Of a stretch of DNA of 64,000 nucleotides, positions 26,191 to 38,900 are shown piece by piece. The position numbers and the translations under genes were made by a program. The stretch covers positions 41,855,426 to 41,919,425 of the forward strand of contig OX392534.1 of assembly GCA_947623455.1 (NCBI GenBank). The letters run 5' to 3'. Source of the stretch: Mimachlamys varia. Its lineage: Eukaryota > Mollusca > Bivalvia > Pectinida > Pectinidae. How positions within the stretch are numbered: position 1 is the first letter of the stretch; every line of letters begins with the position of its first letter. The notes below the pieces were generated by a model. That model saw only the letters and a program-made list of their open reading frames with translations, did not search any database and was not told the DNA's origin.

Positions 26191-26289
26191 CACAGGTAAG
26201 AAGAGTAGGAGGAAAGTTTAACTCTACCTCATAGCAATGTTTACATAACCAGGCTTGGAAATCAGTGTATAGATACATGTATTTGTAAG

Positions 26290-26865
26290 GTCAAATGTTC
26301 AAGAGTTGGAAGAAAAGAAAAAGTGGCAAACTTTATTCGTGCGAGACACTTTCCCAGGAATGAAGAACCTGACCTACAGATGTACAGTGAGAGGCTGGAA
26401 GTACTTAAGGTACCAACGCTAGCCTTTAGGAGAACCAGGGGCGATTTGATCGAACTGTACAAAATTACAAGTCATATTTGAATGTATGATAATGAATGTT
26501 TTAATGCCATATCACGTTAGAAAGATGCATACAGCTGTAGGGGACACCCAAAAAGAATATTCCCTAAATGATCAATTACCATTCTAAGGAAAAAATATTT
26601 TTCAATCAGACCGATAACGATTTGGAATGAGCTGCCAGAAGATATAGTTTCAGCAATTAATGTAAACTCGTTTAAAATTAAAGTTAGATGTCACTGGAAA
26701 AATCAAGATCTTTTTTTCAATTATGAACCAAAAATCAAGATATAGAGAACAATATAGATGTATACTGGATAAATTATTTATTGTATATTATATATGTATC
26801 TATTGTGAGTCTGGTATATAGGACTTTAAATAGTCCTGAACCAGAATAAAGCTGATTTTATCTTA
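26290..26865 (+). pseudogene. decayed LINE, C-terminal part of reverse transcriptase and 3' end
   Basis: Broken frames read YSERLEVLKVPTLAFRRTRG, then DLIELYKIT, RGHPKR and FSIRPITIWNELPEDIVSAI. This order is typical of the C-terminus of CR1/Jockey-like reverse transcriptases. Stops interrupt it. It ends with AGTCCTGAACCAGAATAAAG and a TTATCTTATG-type tail. The 5' part is missing, as in most truncated LINE copies. Confidence 0.75.
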
Positions 26866-27199
26866 TGATTTTCGAAATAGCAAAAATGAAGCAGGATATA
26901 AAGAATAAAATTACAATTTGAAATGCGTGGGAGACTAAAATTTGATCCTTTATCTTCCAAATATCATTAATTTCCTTTTTTATTTACCTGCCTCTGGTAT
27001 GTTAGGTACATGTACATGTATAAAAGGATCTACATTTTTTTGTACATTAAGTAGGGTGCTGCAGGGAGGGTTTTATATTTCCATACGTGATATATATTGG
27101 CTGAACTGATAATTTTTTAGTGGAGCTGTGTGTGATATTATAATGGTTTTAGTCCTTAATTTGATCTGACATTACAACTGATTTTAAGTAATCCTATCA

Positions 27200-27421
27200 G
27201 ACAGCACATGGCCCAGCACACTTTATCGATCAGCCTGGGGAGTTTAGTCAAAGTGAAAGTACACTTCCCGTAAACATTACCATCTGCGTCATAAAAACGC
27301 TTCTTAACAGTCGATATGCGATCTCAAATATCAAGCACTTAGAGAACCGAGAATAATTCCATCAGCTGACTGCCGAGAGCTCGAAGAGTGGCAAGATGAT
27401 AGCTGCCTAACCGATTCTGAA
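27200..27421 (+). promoter_or_regulatory. 5' region of the RCC1-repeat gene
   Basis: An in-frame TAA lies near 27305, with no in-frame ATG between it and 27422, which supports the chosen start. A four-codon upstream ORF (ATGATAGCTGCCTAA) begins at about 27395. No TATA box was recognised. Confidence 0.45.
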
Positions 27422-30400
27422 ATGTTTCCTCTATTTGAATTAGTTCGACTTTTTACTGTGAAAGACGACTACGATTCCAGAAGTTCACCAACTATTGTTC
27501 GCTATGCTTACAAAGAAGCGGGAGAAGTAAACCTACTGGCACTTGCCTGCACCAATGGTAAAAATGAGTTCGGACCAAATTCCTATTTTGCAGTTTTTAT
27601 TGTCGGGTTCGGTCAATGCAGAAACGTACTGTATATGACACATATATACGGCTCTGGTCAATGTCAACGTGTTTTACCTAGAGATAGAACCATATTCTGT
27701 AGTGTGTAATAAAGTTCATGCAAGCCTTGTAACATTATTCAAAGTCTTGTAGTTAGAAAAAAATGGATTATGCCCTAGCACTGCCATCCTGCTCCAATGT
27801 TAGAGGTTAACACGGCGTGATGTAATCAGGCAGACTAAGACCTTATTCATATAGGAGTACTGTCATCCACATGAACTATTCCGAAGAGCTCTGTCGACTA
27901 TCTCAGGTCCACTTAGTCCAAAGGGTTCTGACTCTCTGACCCGCTAAATATTTTGACAACAGGCGGGTGCGAGGGTCAGAATTCCTCAATAGTAAAAAAG
28001 TGGAAATTTTACCGACCCGTGCACGGGTCGCCTTTTAAGCCGTGTTTTATAATATGAAACATTCGATCACATGTAAATTAAGTATCAATGGAAAGAACAG
28101 ATATTTTCCCACTAACCTACACATTTAATCAAGTCACAGGACTGGTCTTAAACCAACTGTCGTCATCCATTTCTAAAAAATAACCAGTTTCCTGACATCT
28201 GTTTGAAAATGGCCGCCGCCTAACATCACATGATCAAAATTAGATAGGTCAAGCGTAATTCTCGCAGGATCTCGCGACGCGCAGCCATTTTTAAGTAGAT
28301 GTCAGGAAACTGGTTATTTTTTAGAAATGGGTGGAAACAGTTAGTTTAAGACCTCCTGTGATTATGAAGGGTGCAGCGTTACGCTGGAATCTCTCTAGGA
28401 TGACTATGTTGTATTGGTAGTATGGGTCCCATTCCACACATCCATACTCCAGAACTGACTTAACAAGGCAGAGGTAAGCTGACATTTGGCAGGTATGTGG
28501 ACAGTGTTTCAGGTTATGAATGATAAAGCCAAAGAACAGTGGGCTTTTTTAACAGTCTTTGCAATGTGTGAGGTCCATTGCACCTTAGGTTTTCTTTGAG
28601 GATACATTATAACTCCAAGGAAGGGACACTTAAAAAAGTTCTGGTTTGCTTTAGTATCTGACCACTGAGATAGTAGAAGTGAGGCTTTTTGCTGTCGACA
28701 CGAACTGTACATTTCTTCGGATTGAACTTCATATTCCCACTTATAGCTGCCCAACATTCAGGGTTTCTCTTTTCTGTTCAAAATGGTGTTGGAGACCGGA
28801 CTCCCTGTGGTCGTGGCAGGGAGTTAGAATCTGTTTTGTTGTTTTCAAGGACAAATACATTTTAAAAGGGGAACAGTCAGGCAGATTTAAATTGTACATA
28901 TGATTAAAGTCAACTTCTAGCTTCAGGCTGGATCTAGAAAGAATTTCCCTTTAGCTCAGTGGTAGATCATCTAACTAGTAAGTTTGTGATCTTGGGTTAT
29001 ATCCCCCTTGGGAATCCGCAATTGTCTTTTCTGTTACTCACCCAAACTTTTTCTTCTAGGATACGTCCTCCTCAGGTACAGTAGTGGGAATGGAAAACCC
29101 CCAACCACTCACCAGATACCATGGCCACCGGACAAACCAATCAGCTCCATGTGTTTCGACCCTACTGTAACCTGGCTACTGGTCCTCGCAGAAGATGCCA
29201 CCCTGTTCATCATACCAGCATTGTCTATTATGGTAAGAATGGGTTTTATCTGGCAGTAACTTTTACTTTAAAGATCTTCTTCTGAGCCCTGTGGCCCAGA
29301 GTCATGAATTGTTGGCTGTTGCAGTATACATATAGAGTTGTGGCCAAAAAGCATTACAAAGTACATGTATGTTCAAATAAATTACTTAACCTTCTTTTGA
29401 AGTCAAATTGGTTCAACATTTAAAACTTGATCTTCAGTACAACGGCTAGGATCAGTGTATGATAGATCCATTTCATATGGATCTCCCTGTGACCTGGGAA
29501 TTTCATTTTATAGCGATCAATGTGATTTACATATTAGGATAAATTATCGATGTAGGCTGGTTGCTTCTAATGATAATTGTCCATATCAATAAATTACAAA
29601 AAAAAAAATATATTAAATCATATAATTCTGGTGCAGTGTACTTGTAGCATTTGATGACATGCTGTGGAAGACTGTTCTATAGATCAGCAATTCACAAAAA
29701 CTGAAGAAGTACTTCATTTCATCCAGTCAACATCACTTTCTAAAATAAATCTTGGGAGTCAGACCTCTTTTTCTGTTATTATTGTCCAACTTAAAAAATG
29801 GTTTTGGTAACTCTACTATCCTTTATAGATGCACAAATAAGGACTCAGTAAAGGAATTATCAGTATATGAATATAAATTAAATCTTCCTTCTGAAGTATA
29901 GATGTAGATATTTTAACTCAATAAGGTATGAAGCATATCTTTGCCAAAGGGATTAAAATATTGTGTATACATACGTAGGTTAAAATGTAGAACCTTATTG
30001 TGTTGATGATTTAGAGACTTTCTTTAGGATCCAACTGCCAAAGTCAATCAACTATGGCGTGAAGACGATGTCACCATTACCAAGGTGAAGCGACCCAAAG
30101 GTATACATAAGAGATAGATATCTTGGTTTTCTCCATTATCATGAAGATTATAAACATTTATAAACCCGTTCCATAATTAGAAATATCTCATAAAGAAAAG
30201 AATATGTTTATTTCGTCAAATATAACATAATTATGAAATATAACCAAAGTCAGTCAGCCATCTAGTTATAATTCCAGTCTTTCAAATAAATATTTGGTCA
30301 TGAAAGCATTATTGCTGACACTGTTTTTAAGCATGAAGTGATCCCTGATGATACATCCTTTTCTATAGCAATGTAGTTCTAACAGCCTAGTGTTACTTTT

Positions 30401-33400
30401 ACTTGGCCAATGTTATCCAGCTTAGTAAACTTAATATAGTTTATTATACCTAATATTTACCGTGACGTTATATATAGAACCACATGACTCGTGTAGTTAA
30501 ATTTTGATTAAAAGGATGTAAACTGTATGGTCATAAGGTGAACTATGTAACATGTAAGGAGAGAAAAAATAAAATAGTCCTCTAAATCATTGAAAGGAAC
30601 ATTGAAAAATCAAAAGACAAGAAAACTGAAATTGAATGTGATGTATAAATGCAGGTCTGTCTGGTCAGTTTAACTATCAATGAAAGCACATGTCCTTAAA
30701 AAATTCAGAAGTGATTTTCACATTTTACTGACATAGTTATTTTATTGTGTTTTCTAGGTGTTCCTACCGCAGTTCTCTGGTGGCACACACTGGACGACAG
30801 ACAGGTAGCCATCATCGGCACAAAGGTATGTACCGCTGAATACTTTATAATATCTTCCTGGCGTCAAACTGGTTATGAACAAATCAATCATAATTAATGA
30901 GGGAACTGCCTTCACTTTCATCATAGGATTAATATTTTACATACAAGTAGTTAAAACTCTAAATATAGCATAGTGTATAGTATGTTTAATATGTACATAT
31001 ATTTTGATTCCTTCTTTAGATTATGCTGAACTTATCTATTGTTAAAAACGAATACGATTTGACAAAATTTAAGATATTTAATAAATGTAGAGAACATTTA
31101 GGTGATAATTTCAGTAAGATAAAATCTAGATTGCAGAGTATATACAAACTCAAAGAGTGTAATGGGTTTTTAGCCCACCATCATGATCAAATGTTCAAAT
31201 TGTCCAACATCTGTGGTCTGTGGTCCATGATCCATCCTGAAACAGTTACTGCTATATCTTGAGAAGTACTTGATAAATCTTAAAGTTTTAGGACTGATTG
31301 GAACAACAAAATGGCTGACTGAGGTCCAACTTGGAATTTGACAATGAAGATTTGTTACCACTTTACCTATTTCCACGGCAGAATTTGTAGTTTTCTTGTG
31401 TTTTCTAAGAAGATATTGAAGAGACTCCACAGTCTTAATGTTTTCTGCCTTCTAACTTCCCTCTATCTTTTTTTCTGCCTGACAGTAATGAGGAATCTCC
31501 AAACAAATCCTACTCTAGTAAGTTAGATATGATTAAAACAGTTTTGTTTTGGTGATGTACTTACAGATTGGAGAAATAATCTTCGTGGACCTGTTAACAA
31601 GGAAGACTTTGTATGATATTAAGTGTGACTGTAAGATCATGCAGATTGACATAGTGGAAGATGACCAGCAGATGACCACTCACCTTCTGGTCAGTACAAC
31701 ATTATACACTACAGTAAATAATGAACATGATTACAACAAATTCGTGTTTATAATATAGTGTTTCTCAATCCCCACTAAGTACCCTATCATTTTTATGTTA
31801 TATACACACATAATCATATAAACTATGCTTATAAAAAACGAATTTCCTTTGTCCCAAGAGTTTCGTGAGAAACATGTTTCATTTGTATGGTATACTTGTA
31901 CAACAAGTATGTATATAACAAACTTGAATTTTCTTGGTCCCCAGAGATTGATTCAGAAACATGTTTTACTGTACCTATTGTTTGTCCCCACCAAGTGCAC
32001 AATCATTTGTATGGTATACTTGTACAACAAGTATGTATATAACGAACTAATTTTTCCCAAGAGATTGGTGAGAAACATGGTTCACTGTACCTATTGTTAA
32101 AACTTATTTATTGAATATTGAAGAGCAGCCCCGATGTCAGGAACCATTTACAGTATAATACTTTGTGTTAGATTGTGTGAACCTTCAGTTAACTTGAGAA
32201 CATTTCTATAATAATGTTACATGTCCTAATTACATATTCACCCCTGAAATTTCATAATAAACTATGCAGCATTTGAATTGGTACAGTTCAAATGTGTCTA
32301 CAGGGTTGAATGAGTTAAATATCTTTAAAAAAGAATAATAATTCAGAAGCTGTGGAATTTAGTAATGACAGGGCTAAAATAAAGGTTCTAATTATCAATC
32401 CACCAAAGGATATGCTTTTAATTCATTCACCCTTGAAGACACATTTGAACTCTTCCAATTCTAAGGTTGGAATAGTTTAAAATGAAAGTTCATAGGTCAA
32501 CGAGTAAAAACATCTTATTTTACCACCCCTCATGCTAGGGCCATGGCTTGTTCTGATAAATTGTTTTCCTGTAGATAACAGACCAGTCTGGTGTCCAGCT
32601 GAAGTTGATGTTAGAAAGTCGTACACACGAGATTTTGTCCCTACCAGATAAGGAGCTGCTGGACCTAGGGTACAGCGCTGTAGATGGGAGGAACCTCCCG
32701 ATAATTAGTATCACCTCTCCTTCAGGTAAAATACATCAAACATATATATATATATATAAGACTGTACTGTAGATGGGAGGAACCTCCTATAATTAATATC
32801 ACCTCTCCTTCAGGTAAAATATATCAAACATATGTATGTTCAACACTGTAGATGGAAGGAATCACCCTATAATTAATATCACCTCTCCTTCAGGTAAAAT
32901 ACACCGAACATATGTATGTACAACGCTGTAGATGGGAGGAATCTCCCGATAATTAATATCACCTCTCCTTCAGGTAAAATACACCAAACATATATATGTA
33001 CAACACTGTAGATGGAAGGAATCTCCCTATAATTAATATCACCTCTCCTTCAGGTAAATAGGAGGAACCTCCCTATAATAAGTATTACCTCTCTTTCAGG
33101 TAAAAAGAACTTCAGACATGTTTCTGCAAAGTCAAGCTAAAATGTATTGAATAAAACTGTGAAATAGGTCCAGACTTTTGAGATCAAGATTAAGAAAGGA
33201 AATAAAGAAAAAGATATATGGCAAAATAGAGCTCTGATTTGTAAAAAAGGGGTGTGTTTTATTATCACAATGTTTGTTTATCAAGCATAACCAAAATATT
33301 ATATGTAGTAAGGCTTCAGCAAGTTTTTCAGAGGTATCACAATTTTTCTGACACAAATGACTGGACTTATTGTGTTAATGAGGTCTATTGTGAAGTATCA

Positions 33401-35906
33401 TAATGTCATTTGATATAAAAGATTACCAATAGGAGTAATTTAATTGGTAAATACATCATTTCTTCTAAAGAAATGACAGGATATTGTCTATTTTTTCCAT
33501 GATTACATTGAAACAACTGTAAGCAGATGAGCAGTACAGGCCCTCTGGGCCTCTTGTTGTCTTCTTTAGATTATATATATTTTTTTAATAGACTTTGAGA
33601 CTGTGTCTTTGCCAGTGTGTTGTTAAATGGCACTGTGGGTAATACCTTTTCTCCCATTTTACATTCAATTAGACTGGTTTTAAATTCCAACAGATCAAAC
33701 CAGAGACCTGTTCCTGCCAATGAAGTTTTACCAGTTCCAGCGATCTGTCTTCCTGTCACCTCAGTATGCCAAGGGGCGTCACTTTGTCGCGGCGCATTGT
33801 GACAAAACTAACACTTACCAGGTATGACCTGAATGGTGGGTCAAGTTTTGTTTAAGCTGACCAATATCCAGCTATTTCAGACTCGTCTACGGTATGCGGG
33901 TGGTCGGGTGGTGCAGTGGATAGCGCACTTGCCTTTCACCAAGGCGGCCGGGGTTCGACTCCCCGTCCGGACGTGAAAAGGTATGGGGTCACCTGACCGA
34001 CTACGTGGGTTTTCTCCGGGTACTCCGGTTTCCTCCCACAATAAGACCCCTCGCGCGCTAATATCCGGGCCAACAAGAGTGATTAATATAAGTTGTATAA
34101 CTTGTTTCATAATTGTTGTAAAATAAATAAAGTTTATATTTATATATTTATGTAGAACTTGTAAGAATATACAGATATGGATGAGAGATATGAAATGGGA
34201 AGATATCACAGATCTTTCTTTAATTAACTTTTGTTATATTTTCACTATAAAATTAGGCCCTGATTCTTTTTAAAAACGTTTTTTTAATAACTTTAAATTC
34301 AGGAAAAAAAATAAAAACGAAAAAAATGAAATATATTGAAAAAGGATTTCCTCAAATATAGACATTGAGAAATTTAAGAATTTTCCAGTGGTATTTTAGA
34401 GCATTGCGTTTATTGACATCAAACATGACAAATCAATATATTCTTTCTAAGAATAAACGCCCACTTTGGGGAGTCAAAGACGAACTCTCAAGAATGGGAA
34501 AAAATTGGTTGACTTAATGATTTTGTAGATTTTATTTGATACAATCAGTAAATTTTCTGCTATGATATTTGTCTCAGAGGAGTAAAAGTTTCTGTTTACT
34601 TTAAGAACTGAATATTGCATTTAGAATGATTGATTTTAATCCCTTCCTGCATCTTTTCAGATTTATGACAGCGATATTGAACACAATCCTCTGTTTGTGT
34701 ACAAGTTACCGTTTGGTGCTTACAATGTAATCCTGACGGACAAAGTCATATTTACTACGACACGACTTGGTGGGGAGAAGAGACTGCTTGTGATAGCTAA
34801 CCAACGGGCCGAAACCTCCGTGGATGATCAGCAGGTACAGCTGGGTGCTCTGAAAGCTAGTGGCGCTGAGTTATTTAAAAAGAAGATCATGAGCTTATGT
34901 ATTACTGTAGTAATTATGTCATATTTTAATACATGTATTGATAAACAAAGCAAAATATTCTGTTTGTGTACCACCCCACACCAAAGGGGAAAAAAGAAAA
35001 TTTAGAGTAAATTTAAGATTATTTAAGTTGACAAGTCCCTTCTGTTTGTCTTTCAAATATTTTCTAATGTCAAGCATTGCCTGAAAACATTATAAAGTCT
35101 TGTGCCAACAGAACTTCTCCTTTGGTAATTCTTCTTGAAATATTATATTGCTTGGGATTGCGTATGAAATCTCTGAGTTGAAGGTAAAACAAAATCTATG
35201 CTTGAAGTTGTCAGGAGTGGGTATCAACTTAAATCCAACTTGAAAGTTTTAAAGATAAATCAGAATATTTGGTATTTCATAATTACTTCCTGTAAAGGTT
35301 TTTAATTAGCGCACTCAATTTTTAGTGTACAACCGAACTTAAACAGATAAGCGCAATAACGGATTAGCACTTTCACAATAATTACGATGGAAAGTGATGT
35401 ACAGAACCTGTGATTCACACATTCATAATTTAACACAGAGTGTTTTTATTGTGAAGATCAAAAAAATAATATTGCCACTAAAATATGTACATTTATGGTA
35501 AGGTAGATAGAATATATAACCCTCAGCTATAGGTAGATAGAATATATAACCCTCAGCTATAGGTAGATAGAATATATAACCCTTAGCTATAATATAATCA
35601 GACTATAAAATGATTAATATTGTAGGATTTTAATAAGGATGCAGTATTACAGCAGTTTGACCTTCCCCAAGAGGAACATCTTTTGACCGTCCTGAAGAAG
35701 TCCTATCCTTTCTACTGGCATGACAAACGAGAGGAAGATCTGTGTCAGAAGATGGCTCAGGACATACAGTTAGGTCTGGGCCGGACCAAAAAAGCTGGGC
35801 CAAACATCCTTCCATTGACAGCTTACGACATGCATGTCACGAGTCACACAGTACTCAACGGCTGTGTCATCATCACAGGGTCGTCTGTGTACGAATGTAG
35901 ACCCAG
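27422..35906 (+). CDS. RCC1-repeat gene exons 1-9: N-terminal beta-rich (propeller-like) region
   Basis: Exons: 27422-27557, 29060-29232, 30028-30100, 30758-30825, 31567-31689, 32575-32725, 33694-33821, 34661-34834, 35626-35906. Short beta-strand-like repeats appear: LLALACTNGYVLLRYSS, ISSMCFDPTVTWLLVLAEDA, PTAVLWWHTLDDRQVAIIGT, KIGEIIFVDLLTRKTLYDIK, LFVYKLPFGAYNVIL. This resembles WD/CNH-type propellers of vesicle-tethering proteins, although no GH...WD blade signature is clear. Exon 9 also begins the helical region (YPFYWHDKREEDLCQKMAQD). Exons 6 and 9 end at tandem arrays. Confidence 0.85.
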
Positions 35907-38900
35907 GTAAGTCAACGTCACAGGGTCATCTGTGTACGAATGTAGACCTAGGTAAGTCAACGTCACAGGGTCGTCTGTGTACGAATGTAGACCTAGGTAA
36001 GTCACCATCACAGGGTCGTCTGTGCACGAATGTAGACCCAGGTAAGTCACCGTCACAGGGTCGTCTGTGTACAAATGTAGACCCAGGTAAGTCACTGTCA
36101 CAGGGTCGTCGTTGTACGAATGTAGACCCTAGTAAGTCTACGTCACAGGGTCCTCTGTGTACGAATGTAGACCTAGGTAAGTCACTGTCACAGGGTCGTC
36201 TGTGTACGAATGTAGACCCAGGTAAGTCACCATCACAGAGTCGTCGTTGTACGAATGTAGACCCAAGTAAGTCACCGTCACAGGGTCGTCTGTGTACGAA
36301 TGTAGACCCAGGTAAGTCACTGTCACAGGGTCGTCTGTGTACGAATGTAGACCTAGGTAAGTCACCGTCACAGGGTCGTCTGTGTACAAATGTAGACCTA
36401 GGTAAGTCACCGTCACAGGGTCGTCTGTGTACGAATAAAGACCTAGATAAGTCACTGTCACAGGGTCGTCTGTGTACGAATGTAGACCCAGGTAAGTCAT
36501 CATCACAGGGTCGTCTGTGTACGAATGTAGACCTAGGTAAGTCATCATCACAGAGTCGTCTGTGTACGAATGTAGACCTAGGTAAGTCACGTACACCGTC
36601 ACAGGGTCGTCTATGTATGAATGTAGACCTAGATAAGTCACCATCACAGGGTCGTCTGTGTATGAATGTAGACCTAGGTAAGTCACCGTCACAGGGTCGT
36701 CTGTGTACGAATATAGACCCAAGTAAGTCACCATCACAGGGTCGTCTGTGTACGAATGTAGACCTAAGTAAGTCACCTTCACAGGGTCGTCTGTGTACAA
36801 ATGTAGACCTAGGTAAGTCACCGTCACAGGGTCGTCTGTGTACGAATATAGACCTAGGTAAGTCACCATCGCAGGGTCGTCTGTGTACGAATGTAGACCT
36901 AGGTAAGTCACCGTCACAGGGTCGTCTATGTACAAATGTAGACCTAGGTAAGTCACCGTCACAGGGTCGTCTGTGTACGAATATAGACCTAGGTAAGTCA
37001 CCATCACAGGGTCGTCTGTGTACGAATGTAGACCTAGGTAAGTCACCATCACAGGGTCGTCTGTGTACGAATGTAGACCCAGGTAAAGTACCATCACAGG
37101 GTCATCTGTGTATGAATGTAGTCCCAGGTAAGTCACCATCACAGGGTCGTCTGTGTACGAATATAGACCCAGGTAAGTTACCGTCACAGGGTCGTCTGTG
37201 TACGAATGTAGACCTAGGTAAGTCACTGTCACAGGGTCATCTGTGTATGAATGTAGACCCAGGTAAGTCACCATCACAGGGTCGTCTGTGTACGAATGTA
37301 GACCCAGGTAAGTCACCATCACAGGGTCGTCTGTGTACGAATGTAGACCCAGGTAAGTCACCATCACAGGGTCGTCTGTGTACGACTGTACACCCAGGTA
37401 AGTCACCTTCACAGGGTCGTCTTTGTACAAATGTAGACCTAGGTAAGTCCCCATCACAGGGTCGTCTGTGTACGAATGTAGACCTAGGTAAGTGTTTATA
37501 AGGTCATCAGACCCGAAGAGTCAGGATGACCTATAGCCATCGTGTACTGTTCGTCGTTGTATGCCGTCCGTAAACCTTTCCTTTAAATGACTTCTTCTCA
37601 ATAACTGAAAGAGCCCAGGGTGCTGATATTATGCATGTAGCATGCTTGAATGAAGGGTTACCATTTTGAATTAATGACCTTTACCATTTTTCAAGGTCAC
37701 AGTGATCAAATATGTTAATATCTTTAGCAATAACCAATAAAAATCATACATAGTGAGATGACTATTAAGGCCCATGGGTCTCTTGTATTTATTCTGATCA
37801 TGTGGCTCATCCCACATAGCCACATCTGTTTTCATCATGTGGCTCATCCCACATAGCCACATCTGTTTTCATCATGTGGCTCATCCCACATAGCCACATC
37901 TGTTTTCATCATGTGGCTCATCCCACATAGCCACATCTGTTTTCATCATGTGGCTCATCCCACATAGCCACATCTGTTTTCATCATGTGGCTCATCCCAC
38001 ATAGCCACATCTGTTTTCTTAACAGGGTCATCGATTCATGCATGAACATTTTTTTGATGCCCTAACCACATGTTAGGGAGCATATAGTGTTACCCATGTC
38101 TATCCTGTCCTGTTGTGCTATAATATGTCAAAACTTTTATGTATTTAAAAGAGTCTTAAAGGTTTAGAATGTTGTTATTACTTAAAACGGGCTATAGAAT
38201 TGAGGTTGAGACAGAGGGTGTGGCCCTTGCTGACCTGTCAGTACAAGTGTTCTAGAATGTACAAAGATCAAGTATGTGAATACATGTTATGTGATCATAT
38301 TTTAAAGTCCCCAGAAGTCAAGGTCACTGTTGCTATTTGTAAGTTAACAATGGCTAATTTTGTCAAAACAATTATTGTCATCAGTTTATACTAACTGGTA
38401 GAAATTTCGGATTTTGCATGAATTTTGTAGGATCTCACCGGAGCGGCTGTTCCTACAAATGGCGGTCCAGCAGCTGGACCACTCCCGGACAGAGATCCTA
38501 GGTATAGGTCTGGGCCTCGACCTCAACACACTGTACGAAGTGTCCGCAGAACATGTGTTAAAGAGCAAAGACTACTCACAGGCCATCAGACTCTACAAAC
38601 TCTCAAAGGTAGTATTTACACAGGCCATCCGACTCTACAAACTCTCAAAGGTAGTGTTGACATTTGTTACCCCCTGCAACAAAGTTCAGGGGGGAATACT
38701 TGAATCAGGTTGTCCGTTCATCTGTAGACACAACAATGTACCAGCTACTCCTCCTAAATTACTGAGGGAATTTCAACGAAACTTATTGGAAATAATCCTT
38801 ATACATTGTAGATGTGCCCCCTGAAGTAAATTTGCATTTTCGACCCTTTTTCAAAAAGTTATTCCCTTTTTATGTAAAAAATTAACACTCTTTTGTCTGG

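Larger units (their letters stand above)
22945..26260 (+). other. ING3 3' UTR and intergenic sequence, no gene recognised
   Basis: AT-rich, with no family-like frame. It holds a short GT-dinucleotide run near 23718-23735, a poly-G run near 26023-26035 and several small transposon fragments listed separately. No single convincing ING3 polyA signal was picked. Confidence 0.5.

Noticed and set aside
35834..37501. 555-codon plus-strand open frame and 439-codon minus-strand frame
   Set aside because: Both only read through the 45-bp array. The unit length is a multiple of three, so any stop-free frame stays open. The plus frame is not the frame of exon 9, which meets TAA in the donor.
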